A stretch of DNA of 64,000 nt from Asterella californica (taxonomy: Eukaryota > Streptophyta > Marchantiopsida > Marchantiales > Aytoniaceae), in contig JAYKYS010000005.1 in NCBI GenBank assembly GCA_036924285.1, positions 9,920,001 to 9,984,000 of the forward strand, read 5' to 3'. Below the pieces are notes generated by a model. It searched no databases and was not told where the DNA came from. It worked only from the letters and a program-made list of their open reading frames with translations. The position numbers and the translations under genes are program-made. Positions 36,362 to 48,200 of the stretch are shown here, piece by piece; the first letter of the stretch is position 1; each line of letters starts with the position of its first letter.

Positions 36362-37991
36362 TTAGCAAACTTAATCGACACTTCCAGATTTAGTAGGATC
36401 GGACATGCTATCTTAAGGGTGGCAGTTTTCCATGTAAAAATAGTTAGGACCCCATGTGGCAGCATAGGTAGCGTAGGAGTAACACAGTGGAGGGCTAATT
36501 GGGAAGAGAGACCGCATGCATGTGAGGTGACAACCTCTTGTCAGCGCCTCTCTCTCCTTGGTGGTCGCCTCCTCTGACTCTCGAGGCAGATGGTTAAGTA
36601 GGATAGTAGGGTAGGAGAAAAGCTCTCTGAGAGCTCTGCCAGTTCTGTAGAATTCGGCAGTAACTGAACATACACACCGATTCTACAAGCAGGCAGGCGA
36701 GACACATTAGAGCAGAGACAGTCTTAGCGCACTACACCCGTTGTTGGAAACATACGAATAGTCTTGGAATATACAGGAGGGGTCTGCATACTCGCACCAG
36801 CAGTGGTTCGAAGATGTAGATAGAGGTAGTGGACAGTCTAGGAACAGGGAACGGCATCCTCGTGCAGTCCTGTTAGCTGGGCTGGTGTGTCGAGGAGTAG
36901 ACGCATGAAGTAGAGGGAGTGAGCTTCCCAATGCCATTGTGACTTCTTCTCGGGGAATAGATTGTGGATTTGAGTGCAGCAGCTTTGTCCATGTCTTCTG
37001 GATGGTGGGTTCACTGAATTCGCTCCCAATTGTGCATGGGAAGTGTTCTTCTTGAGTGACGATGACTGTCAGCAGTTGTGGAAGTGTAGCTTGACTCGTT
37101 CAGTAGAGCACTTGGGATCTACGTACGAACGGTCTTCTGGGTAAGGGATCCCAGAAGACAGAGCAGTCAGAGCAGCGAAGTGAAGAAGAAAGAAGCCTTC
37201 TTCCCGCAACAGAAGACGACATCCTCGAGTAGAAGACGGTGCAACAGTACTCACGTTTGTTGTCTTCCTCCCCAAACTATTACAAGCAGGGATGGCTTGT
37301 TAGTCAGGATCCGGACTAGAAGCCTGTCGGAATCTTAATTTACTCTTTTCATCTTGTTTTCTCTTGTTTGGCTTTTCTCATCTTCCCCATCTTCTCCCAT
37401 CTTCCCCATCTTCTTACCTTCTTCTAGTGAGTTTCCGATACTTCTATTGAGCTTCCGTGAAGGTGAATGTCGTTGTAGTGCTGCAGGAAGACAACTTCCG
37501 TAGGCAGAAGCCTGGGAAGGCTACAGGGGGCATACACCCTGTGATTTATCTAACCCGTTGGGCTGTGAGTGTGAGAATAAGGTGTAACGACTGTTACTAG
37601 TCGACTTCTGCGAAGCCGGACAGCCTTCTGGAGGTGTGAGAAGACGAGCTAAACCCCCAGAAGACGAGAATCGCTTCGGGAAGACGGTATCGAGAAGACC
37701 GGAAGAAGCAACCTGGAAGCAGGAAGATCGTCTTCCCGAGCTTCTCTGTGAATAGTTGTGTGATATTGTAATTGGTAGTTGTTTGTTTGGGTCCAGAGCA
37801 CCATTTGGCGTGTCTGGAAGACGTGTTGGTTTGTGTGGTTTTGTGAGAAGACGGGCTTTTTAGACAAAACTCGCGTGTTTGTGTGTTTGAACAGATCTTA
37901 GAACTTAGAGCAGCGTTACTTGTGCAAATCCTCTGTGGGAACGATATCTTGTATACTAAATGGGCAAAAGGAGAAGTCTTTCGTCACTACA
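36362..37991 (+). other. TE-E 3' non-coding region
   Basis: 1.6 kb without a recognisable gene. GAAGAC/GTCTTC persists here on both strands at lower density, with clusters at 37130-37270 and 37640-37860. A CT-rich run of repeated CATCTTCCC lies at about 37375-37420. The last 60 bases resemble an LTR terminus. Confidence 0.45.
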
Positions 37992-39189
37992 TTATGACAG
38001 TTCGTGTTAGTGAAGGAAAGACGTAATACCGCACTTTACTAACATATCAGCTTAAAAACTGGTCTCCAGAACCAGTTGTGAGATTGGTTTCCGTGGGTAG
38101 CTGAGCAAACCTGTAGAGAGGAGATCTCTAGATCAAATCTCCTCAGACACCCAACCGGTTTGGGGTAGACTAGCCCCTTCAGAGAAATATGTGAGGCACC
38201 AAGTTGCCTAGGGGTAGGATACTAGATGTCTCTTTAACGTACCGTGAATGCGGGACGCCTCCGTCTATCCCTGTACTAGTGCACTCACCTGGTGTGGATG
38301 TTAGAGAGAGTTTACCACCAGATTTTGAAATGGACCCTATGCTAGAAGACTAACTCGCCTTCGGATTGTCGGGGTCATTGGTATGAATTCGGTTGCAGTC
38401 CTCTAGTCCTAGGATAGCGAGATGGCATCAAAGATACTCCAAGTCAGTACCAATCTGACGTTGAAAAATGTAGATCTCGTGATATGATTTACTTAGGTCA
38501 AAAAATCAAGTAAAACTGATACTTGAGGCGATACTTAAGGCATTTCAAAATTTAAGGAGGTCAGAGAACGACAACGGTGATAACTCGGATTGCATGTGTC
38601 AAAACAAAGTGATTCCGGTGGCCAGAGGTAGCCGTGGTACAGTTATTTCTGATGGAGATGTCAAATTTTGACTATACGGCCGACTCAGTGATCATCTGTA
38701 CAGATGAATCTGCGATGACTTGTGAATTAGTCTTCTTACATGTTGATTTATTATCAGTGATTTAGTTTTCTGTTGCCATCTGTTTAGGGCATCTTTTACC
38801 CCTGCCAGGTGACAGTGAAGGTTACGTAGGGTGGAGGAAAACCCAAAGAGGATGTACTCCAGAGAGGAGAGAATTCTGAAATCAGTGTGGAGAATTATCT
38901 TAGTGAGCGGAGACTATCGAGTAGAGAGAAAATAGCAGGGATGAGGAGAGAAGTTTACACTTACGTCTGGAGAGAATTTCTGACTGAGAATTTTGACATT
39001 GGAGGATTGGACAGAATCGAGTAGAGAAAAGACCTACAACTTGTACGCACATCTTTCTGAATAGAAAATGAGAAGCTTCTAGGTGAACGCGTTGGTGCTT
39101 CACAGGAGCAGTTTTCTGATATTCTGAGTTTCTGAACGTGAGATTTACATTCTGAATGATCTGGAGTTGAAGATTTACGTGTCATGTGT

Positions 39190-40640
39190 TTTATCTTGGC
39201 CGGATCAAAATCGTGATCGTGTGTTTTCTTACGATCCGTATTCTGTGTGTGGGTTTCATCTTCCTTTTCATGATCGTATCACAACTAGAAGATTTCGCCC
39301 TTTCCAAGAAACTCTCACCTCGACAACGATTAGCAACTTTGGCTTGTAGAAACATCAGTCCCGGAATCTTCTTCGTGGTTCTCAAGACCATAGTCATCTG
39401 GCTCTCCAACAAGTCCTTTGCAACAAACGCATTCATGCTACAATTACTAACCTTAGGTTTCGTGCACTCCTTAGCAATATGATCCGCCTCGTCACAATTG
39501 TAGCAAGTAAACTTAGCACCATTGCCTTTCTGAGATGTTTGCCCCTTAGGTTTTGATCCTGTTTGCTACCGCTTTGCTGCCGAGACGGAAGAATCCTTCC
39601 GATCCTTCTCATCCTCATCTCATTGTCGCTTGAAGCCTTTGTTCTTCTTGTGAATCTTGTCCATGTTGCGTGATTCAAAAGGTTTTGTTGCTGGACTTCA
39701 TCGTCCTCAACCCGCTCCACTAGCTTCAGAAGTTTGACAAATGTCTCTGTTAGCTTCGGCATCTGAAAGAGAGCCTTCTCTGAACTGGGCTTGAGTCTCT
39801 CAATAAATATACATATCTTGGTCTCATCAGTCCACCATGGAGAACGAATCCAGCTTAGCACTGAACTCGTGCACATAAGCACTTAAGATCCATGTTTGCT
39901 TCAATCTTACCAACTCAACACCGTCTAGAATCCTTTGATACTCTGGAGTGAATTGTCTCGCGAGCAACTCCTTGAACTCTTCTCAACCAAGCGCCGAGAT
40001 GGTCAAGGCATGCTCGTCCTTGTATGCAGTCCACGAGAGAAGCACATGATCCTTCATGAACATAACCACCGCTCTCACCTTGTCTGACTCCTTAGTCTGT
40101 TGCGTCACAAAGTACAGGTCCAACTCAGTTGAGAAATCCTTAACCCTTACGAGCCTATCTTATATCTGAAAACGAGGTCAGAAAATTTGTCTTACAAAGC
40201 TTCTTGGTAGACGAAGAGCTCTCTTGTCTTGTCTCAAGCTCAACGATACGTTTATCCTAGAGATCGTACCCCTCCTGCATGATCTTCATCATCTTGATGA
40301 GCTCTACATACAAAGCTCTTTGACTTCCCGCGCTTGAATCATTGGGCATCGTTGACAAAACTCCATCTTGCTGCATCAGTGCCGCAGCTGGTAAAGACTC
40401 CTTTGATGTTGACGCAAAGGTTGTCGGTTATCGTCTCCTGACTATACCTCGGGACTAGCTCGAGTCGATCTGATCTCGGTGTCAACCGCCACTCGTCTCT
40501 TGATCTTCCTCTTAGAACTCTGTCCTACGTCGATCATTGCTCCAAGTGTTCACCTAGAAACATTGATCCGCTTAGTGTCTCGCATCTCTCCTCAAGCGTC
40601 TAGCATTCAGCCGCTATCTCAAGTTCTCACTCACCGAAGC
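39190..40640 (-). pseudogene. gag: TE-D gag remnant
   Basis: Frame-broken gag on the minus strand, upstream of the TE-D pol remnant. A clean CCHC zinc knuckle (C-x2-C-x4-H-x4-C) is encoded at 39464-39505 in the context FTCYNCDEADH. Upstream of it, 39433-39882 and the shifted pieces around it encode a basic/charged gag core. The frame stays open to 39191 and then meets the end of the inserted LTR. The protease it should lead into is at 31660, on the far side of the insertion. Confidence 0.75.
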
Positions 40641-40656
40641 ATCAGCTCTAATACCA
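40641..40656 (-). other. TE-D primer-binding site
   Basis: TGGTATTAGAGCTGAT on the minus strand is one base off the initiator-methionine tRNA primer site TGGTATCAGAGC. It lies just upstream of gag, where it should be. Confidence 0.7.
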
Positions 40657-40659
40657 CTT

Positions 40660-41761
40660 TTCGCACATCTAATACCTTGTTGTGTCAACGGAAGCTCTTG
40701 CTCAGTAGACCACGAAACTCACAACGCTAACTTACAAACCACAATCGCACGTTAGCGTTCATGCATCACTTATCTTAACTCTGTATGGATCGGAGCCGGA
40801 CCGTCTCTCTTATCATCAAGCTCATCATTCTTAAGTCTCGACCTAGACCCGGCTAGGTCAGTCCCAAAACATGAACAAGTCACAACATGACTTGGGGCGG
40901 ACTTCTCATAAAGTCCAGGTCCTAAACGGTACCTCCAACACACCTAGCGGTCCAACTGTCCGTGATGTTCGTCTGGGTCCAGGCTCCCAAACGGTGGTCT
41001 AACCCGTCGTCTCGTTCCTTAGTCTTGCCCCAGTCGTTAGATTGTTCATAAGTCCAGACGTCCAAGTTTAGACCTAAACGTGCCTTGGTACTGATCTAGC
41101 CACCACCTCATGCCCTAGAGTCCGCTCGCCAAACCCTCGGGTCGGATGACTCGTCCTGGCCTACCCATGCATCGAGCCCCCCCCATATATACTTCTGGAG
41201 ATCAGCGGACTCGCACTCCTCTTTGGTTCCTGAAAATTATACTACAACTCGATCACGAGATCGATCATAATTCTCAGCTCAGAGGTCGGTTTGAGAAGTT
41301 CTGCATATCACTGGAAAGCTCTCGTCGAGATCTTTTCAATGATATCTTACTCGCCTCGAGATCTTATATAGAGCTCTGTCCATGACCTAAAACGTTGCTA
41401 GAGCTCCAACACTCAATCGTTTTCTAAAAACCTATGGTCCAGACCCAGACTCGAACCTTGTGGTTAGGACCAGCGTCCGAACCACGGTCCATCTGCGCCG
41501 GATCCATATCTCAATCTCACGTCTCAGACTTATGTTTCGGTCCATTTTCAGACTTGTCTCCTTAGGTCAGCGTTCGTCTGGGGTCATGTTGAGGTAGGCC
41601 CTTATGTCATAACCCAATGTTCCAAACTTGGTTAAGTGGTTCATCTGATCTCGACTTCCCGGCCAAACCGTTCAGTCCTACTCGTAGCGTTCACAACCTA
41701 ACGCAAGTCCACTAAGATTCTGTTATTCGCGTCTGCGTCCGACCTTGAGATTGAAGGTCAT
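40660..41761 (-). repeat. Probable TE-D 5' LTR or leader
   Basis: About 1.1 kb of moderately GC-rich, non-coding DNA between the TE-D primer site and an abrupt change to AT-rich sequence at about 41762. Position and composition suggest the 5' LTR. No partner LTR is in the window because the TE-D 3' end is missing, so the ends are unproven. Confidence 0.45.
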
Positions 41762-44700
41762 GATATATTTAATATTTTCAGTATAATTTAAATTTATATT
41801 CAACTTGCTCTAAGATATATATATATATATTTATATTTATAATAAAAAAACATAATAACACACTGTGAATAAAAAGATATGAGGATATCTTTAAAATGCT
41901 TTGAGCTTATCTTGGGAGAGAGCCAATCTACTTTTTGTATTTTCTTTTTCATCTCGCTTGTTTTCTTCCAAGTCATGTTCCAATAGATACTGGGATGCAT
42001 ATTTTATCTTAAACCTCTAATGTGAGTATATGAAGTTTGGACTACTTGGGATCATTCAATTTCACCATAATCTTAAAAAAAGTTCAGTAGTTCAGAAGTT
42101 TATTTTTATTGGAAATGAGAATTCTCTTTGTCATGGAAAAGATCACAATGGAAGGAAATGATGAATCTCTTCATTTTGGAATTACATGTTAGCAGTAAGT
42201 AGTTCATTTGCAAGGAATCACGTAACCCAACATATATCTAGATCACTTTGGTTAAGATACTTTAATGCAATCGGAAGTCGTTGCCCTTGCACAAGTTGAG
42301 TTTTCTCAGCAAAAGGACTGGATTCCAACAAGTTAATGCTTGTGGTAGTTCAGTAGTTACCGAATGTATAAATTTTCAAATCAGATATAGTTTAAAGGGG
42401 TAGATATCATGTTGTACATTAGTTTTATGTGAATTTAACATAAAATTAAGATTATTCTTTCATTATGTAAGCTCTATCTTGTAATTCACCAAATGGTGTA
42501 ATTGATGTTAAGTTCACAGTTAAATGTATGAGATCACACGATATTGAAACGTGCAAACTCAACAATCCTTGTGTGTTTACTTGAATGACTATTGTCATCA
42601 AAATCAAGTATAATAAGATGTTAGGTTGAGAATTTGTGAGGACATTCTTTTTTGTCTTGTTCGTGAGTGGTTCTTGGTACTTTATATAAAAAATAAAGAA
42701 TTACAATAGTGGTGATGATGTATAGAGGATATATCTTATCTATGGATCTTTTCCTTTTGAATCTTTGTCAAGTTTCATTATGTCCATCACGATCATATTT
42801 TCAATGGCTGATTTTTTTCTTTTGATGTAATAAGTAGAGTTCTATTTATGAAATGAAACTTATCAATAAAAACTCCTCTATATGAAAGTTAGTTACGTCT
42901 AAGTCGACTTGAGAATAGATGTCACAAAAATGTACTTCTACTAATAAACGAGAATACTGGAAGATCATTGAAACTTCTTGAAAGAATGTTGAAGATCGAA
43001 CTGATATATTTTCAATCCAAGAACTAGTCATTTAGAGCAGAGCTTAAGATATACCTTAAATGCATTAGTTCGTATTCATCGAGAGTTTTCTAAAGAGTTT
43101 TTGGTTATCTCATTCTTAGACCTCTAAATGTTATTTCGAGATTTCGATTCTAAGGCTGCATGTAAATTACATTAGTGATTTGTGTATTCATTTCAGATGA
43201 ATTTTATCTTTTTCTTATTTTGTATTCAATTTTTTTTACTATATAAAATATGAGAATACATCTCTAAGAACATTGGAGTTTGAGTTCACTCTTGAAGCTC
43301 TCTCTTACCTCATAGATGACTTTATTCAAGTTCATGATGAGCGGATGGACTCGCTCTACTTTGGTGATCTTCTCTATCGTTACGTAATAAGAGACTTGAA
43401 ATCTGACAATGTATATCATGCTCTGACAAAAACTGGACCTTAACTTCTTATCTAACTTTCGTTTCAACGGTTCTCTCCGAATTCATATGCAGCTTGTGGT
43501 TCTTGTAACACTTAATGTTTACAGAATAATACAATTTAAAAGTTAACTTGTTCTAAAATTTACACATAATATATATACACATCTCTATAATATAAACATA
43601 AAGATCAAAATACAAAGTGAAGAAACATATTAACAGATATCCTTTGAATGATCCTTGAGTCCATTTCACTTAGAGTAAATCCACTTTTTTTAAATTTTTC
43701 CTTCATACCTAGTTTGTCCTCTTCCTGGACCAGGTTCTACTAGACGCTTGGTATGTATATTTATTCGATGTGATTTTAGTTTACAAATTCTGATAAGATT
43801 ACTGGGGTTTGAAGTTTATCATGTTAGATTAAAATTGTCACAGTGATGAATATACATGTAAAGTGCAGTTTTGGCCAGAGAGGAGGAAAAGACAAACGTG
43901 TACACAACTTAGAAAATAATGATGAAGTATTACTTGGGAATAAGTTTCAGAAAAATTTAATGAAAACGTTAAACAACGTAGAAAATTTACATTACGAGCA
44001 CATGTTAGACTGAAGAAAAATTTTAGAGAAGAGATGACAAATTCTGGTAAAATTTATTGTTAAATTTACATTATTAAATTTAAATTTATAAAATTTGAAC
44101 AACTCATTTGATAACATATGTTCAGTAAAAAAGAACCCATAAGCACCAAACGTAACTGAAGCGTTTCTTGGTATAAACAGCTCTCCCTTGTACGTTGGTT
44201 ATAACGAGGTATTACTTGTATATCTGGAGTGATTTGGGTAGAATCTAACAAATTTTTGTTGCGTTAAATGACAAGTAGATCTCACTTCGCACGCGACGGA
44301 CTTTTTTCACTGTAGTTTTATTTCTTCTCTCAGTCAGAGTGCAGTCAAGCTCGCTGTCTCAAAAGAGCTCGCTGTGTAATTGCAGGTCCTGGTAACGCGG
44401 GGAGTAGTGATTATAACAAAATATGCTGAGTAGTAAAATATTTTAAAATTCAAATATTTAGAATATTCTATTTCTATGATTCTCAATGATCCGAGATTCA
44501 TTTGATAATTTTGAAGCCATTCGTATTCCTCTTGAGCTCATGATGAGTTCATTTGAAAGCTTTTTTTCTTCTGCTCATTTTGCTACCAAGATCACAATTG
44601 TTTGATGACGTACTGCGATGATGATTGGTTGCAAGAATCTTTCAAAGACCCCGTCCTTGCCTAACTTACTTAACAAAGGTTAAAAGTGATTAACGATGAG

Positions 44701-45270
44701 ATCCCCCGCTAATATAGCCTAACTTGTGGTTTAAGTTCATTAGTAACAGTTGTGTACGAACCAACTGATCGTACATCATTTTGGTCGGAGGGAGCCCCAG
44801 CAAGTTCCACACAAGTTGCAAGTTTCCACTCGAGCTAGTGATCGTTTACATCGTAGTCCGAGGTGGAACTGTGCCAAGTGTCAGCACAGATCCCTCAACT
44901 CTGCTGGCACAGCCTCTTCGTAAGACACACTGCAGGGTCCAGGTCACTGCAATAGGTCCAACTTTTTTGCCCACACAACCGACAGCACAAGATGAGCAAA
45001 TTTGATCAAAGAGTTGTCTGGCCTGCTATGGTAGTATACAGTCTATCGAGCAAAGTTTACCCGTGAGTATCAGTAGTCATCAGTCAGCATCAGCGATTGC
45101 TCCTTGGTTGATCGTAGGACGCGCGAAAGCAAATCGAACATTGGTCCCCTGATTGAGTCTCTGTTGCAAGTCCGAGAGATTCTTTACACTCCGGCAACTG
45201 AAGTGCATCACCTTTTGCTCGATGATCCATATCTAAAACGGTGGCCAGTTACAAAAGAGCTTCTTCAGGT
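41762..45270. other. AT-rich intergenic stretch upstream of IBA57
   Basis: No recognisable gene or element. 41762-44280 is strongly AT-rich with an AT dinucleotide run at about 41815-41832 and only short, unconvincing open frames. From about 44290 the composition becomes more balanced toward the IBA57 start, and 44700-45270 probably holds its promoter and 5' untranslated region. I could not place a TATA box or transcription start. Confidence 0.5.
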
Positions 45271-48200
45271 ATGCAGGTCATGTGGAACCGATCAACTGGG
45301 AGGGTGGTCCGTTGCCTCCACACGGCTTGTAGTCAAGCCCTCCTCGAAGCCTCCGTACGATTGAGTCAAAGAAATATGCTACTTCACACTCGAGCAGCCT
45401 TAGCGACAAGTGAGAACGCCGAGCCCTCGTCCTCTGGACGTACACCGTTGAGCGATGGTGAACCCTATTTTACTCAGGTCTGAATCTGCAGTGAGTATGC
45501 ACCAAGACAATCTGCTCCGCTCACGCAATTTTCTCTTTCTTAGCCGGTCATAGTTTTCACTATATGCGGTCAAGCCGGGTCAAGCCGGGTCCGCCTTGTA
45601 TTCCTTTTTGCGCAAACCGTTTCTGCTCTGTGAAGGGCTTTGGCTGAGGCTGACACTGTATACTGTCTTAGTTGGTACGTTTTCAATGTTGCATACATAT
45701 CATGCACACATTCTTTGCTTGATGAAACCTGGGGAGTGGTACTCTCTTTCCCGTTTTGGATGTTGCATCCTCTAGGGTTCGCGCGTCAGTATGTTATCAA
45801 AAATGTTTATGGGATCTAGTGCAAAGTTGTGTGAATCGATAAATTGTCCCGTGAATTACTTGTTTGCCCGTTCAACTTGTGCAACAAACCAAGATATAGA
45901 TTCTGAATCAGTCCTTCTGACTGTCTTTCATATCAGGTCAACGGTCAACTTGTGCAACAAACCAAGATATAGATTCTGAATCAGTCCTTCTGACTGTCTT
46001 TCATATCAGGTCAAGAGCAGAGGTGTCATTAGCTTGGATGGGCCAGATGTGATCAAATTCTTGCAGGGACTTGTGACGAATGATGTCACAAGACTCGAAA
46101 CAAGTGCTAGAGCTGCAGTGCCAGTACCTTCTCCAGTGGCTCCAGCAGTCATAACGTCTCCTATATACGCAGCTCTTCTGAATCCGCAAGGAAGGTTTCT
46201 GTACGATTTGTTTCTCTATCGCTCCACTCAGCCAGCCGAGCGAATCGACCGTTCAGGATCCGGCCCGGGGAAAGAAGAAAATGGAGTCCCGTACCTTGTC
46301 GCTGATGTCGATAAGGCTGAAGTTGATGAACTGGTTTCTCTACTTAAAAGGTTGGTAAGTCTACATTATAGCTTTGATAGCTTTCTGGCCACGTCCAGAT
46401 GAGTAGGTCAAGTTCTTCACCGTTCTCTGCTTTACTGTGTTATGTAGGTCTTAGCATCGCTGACATAGGGGAGTCCAAAACACCCGGGACTTCAGCATGA
46501 CAGAACAGGAATGGGTGATGGATTCTGAACGTGCTGAGAGCAGCAAAGAATATAACAAACGCGGATTCTGAGCATTTACTGAAATCCTGCGTATCATTTG
46601 GAGGAGGAGAATGCTGTTTCTTCGCAACCTCTGGGGTATTGTAGCAGGCATGACCCGTTTTTGCTTACAAGTTGTCTCGAGTAGAGTGATAAAGTTCCAG
46701 AGTTCCTCTCTACACGTATTTCTACATAGAAAGCAGCAGCCGTGTTTGGTGTGATAGTTATATCTGATTGTGTATACTGGATGTTGTTCTGTTTATAGCA
46801 CATAAACCGCATGAACTATATCTTCAGCAACTCTATGTAGACACCAGCCAACATATCTCCCATATGTTTTATTTATCCTCTACTATGTGGCTTTATATTC
46901 TCTGACTTCCGATCGCTGTTCTACTGTACTTTTTATATTTTCTCTGCGTTCGATTAGACTTTCTAACTTGTTTCACTGGTCCTTACGTCTCCAAAATGAC
47001 GCCCTACAAAGGTAATTCTAGTGTCAGAGCGGGACTAAACATGATTTACATAATATGTGTTAGGTTACCGTAGGGTTATACTCTACCGTTTTATACTCTA
47101 CCGCTTATTTGCAGCCTCTTTGCCAACCTGACTGATCTACCAGTGCACAAAGACTGGGAGTTTGCCATCAGATGTCCCGGAACTGACCAGAAACTCCTGG
47201 ACCGACAAGCCCTGATAAGTCGGTTAAGTCTTCATCTTCGCTTGACCACTTATCCTACCCATCTACAGCCTAACCCTCTCTGTTGGTTGGTGATGATGTC
47301 ACAGAGCAGGTTGAGGTGCATGTGACAGGAGCGTGTTCTGCTGCATGCCCCGAGTATATATTGTGGTATTTAGGTTCTTGAGTGTACACCTACTCAGTAC
47401 CTAAATGCATCAGTGACGCACTGGCATAACACTTTTTTGGTCTACACCCCTCTGACTGTCTTCTCGCTGTATTCACTCGCTAAATCAGTGCTCCTCAACT
47501 CACTTAAACTAAGTCTCTTCTGCGCGGGAATTCTGGACATGTGCTTTGGACTACACATTTCCATCGGCACACCCTCCGGTTATATTACAATTCGCTAACT
47601 CCGCTCGGCATGGTTAGCGCACATTCGGCCCCTAATTGATTCTCACTGTGTACTTGGCTGGACTAATTGCGTGATACCCCTATACTAGCATACGTGATAC
47701 AGTGGTCCTTGAGCATATCTGCCATTCTCGACGTATGAAGATAACTCTCTTCTGCGCGGGGTTCATTTGGCTATCTCAATCTACGTTGACGGCCTTCGCT
47801 TATTTCACGATCGTAGTACACAACTCCAGTTGTTTTCACTTCTGCATTAGCTTTTACATTAGAATCGATCAGATTGCATCAATACATACTGCATACTGAA
47901 TTGGCCGGGTTACGCAGCATGCGCTTGACTACGAATTGATTGTGTCACTTACTCCGTCGTTAGTACTTTAGATTGTTGAGAAGATGTAGTCACTAAGAAT
48001 TGCATGCCGTAGCTTTTCGACCCTCGGCCCCGCGCCCTGGCTGGACAGTGCGAGAAACAAGGATGGTTGAGAAGAAGAAGACAAAGCAGAAGAGATAGCT
48101 ACCTGAGAAAGGGGGACTTACGCAAGTAGTATACGGCTTACCGTAGAGGACCTTTTTGCGTAAGTCCACGACGTACCGTAGAGGACATTCGTCTCACCTT

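Larger units (their letters stand above)
32019..37991 (+). mobile_element. TE-E: motif-saturated ORF-bearing element, perhaps a giant solo LTR
   Basis: 5,973 bp beginning TGTGGTGCCCACAAATTACA and ending CTTTCGTCACTACA, flanked by TTATG (32014-32018 and 37992-37996). The host LTR is continuous across it. The TG...CA ends, the 5-bp duplication, and the LTR-3'-end-like stretch CTGTGGGAACGATATC near 37940 point to an LTR retroelement. I find no second copy of either end inside, no primer site and no pol. The simplest reading is one very long solo LTR containing a gene; a degenerate element is the alternative. GAAGAC/GTCTTC is enormously over-represented throughout. Confidence 0.72.
31662..39184 (+). 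mobile_element. TE-C-type LTR, plus-strand copy, split by TE-E
   Basis: 31662-32018 and 37997-39184 join into one 1.5-kb LTR homologous to 27795-29253. The join point is marked by TTATG on both sides of the inserted TE-E. It lies in TE-D between the gag end and the protease start, so it is a second insertion of the TE-C family in opposite orientation. No internal region is seen, so it is probably a solo LTR. The left flank CACGG is not matched at the right end, so the target duplication has decayed or my right end is off by several bases. Confidence 0.72.

Noticed and set aside
31657..39190. A target duplication for the plus-strand TE-C LTR
   Set aside because: CACGG on the left is not matched on the right. 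I keep the LTR call on homology but do not claim a duplication.
41440..41465. GGTTCGAGTCT on the minus strand, similar to a tRNA B box
   Set aside because: No paired T stem, acceptor stem or A box could be built around it.
45104..45364. An 86-codon open frame overlapping IBA57 exon 1 in another frame
   Set aside because: The exon 1 frame gives a plausible presequence and the correct splice phase; the overlapping frame has no supporting features.
46034..46402. A single-exon reading of the IBA57 N-terminal region ending at 46402
   Set aside because: The last codons lie past a GT donor at 46351, and the family sequence resumes in exon 3; it is a read-in to the intron.
47143..47899. Several 60-65 codon frames inside IBA57 intron 2
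   Set aside because: They match nothing and are lost on splicing; short frames of this size are expected by chance.
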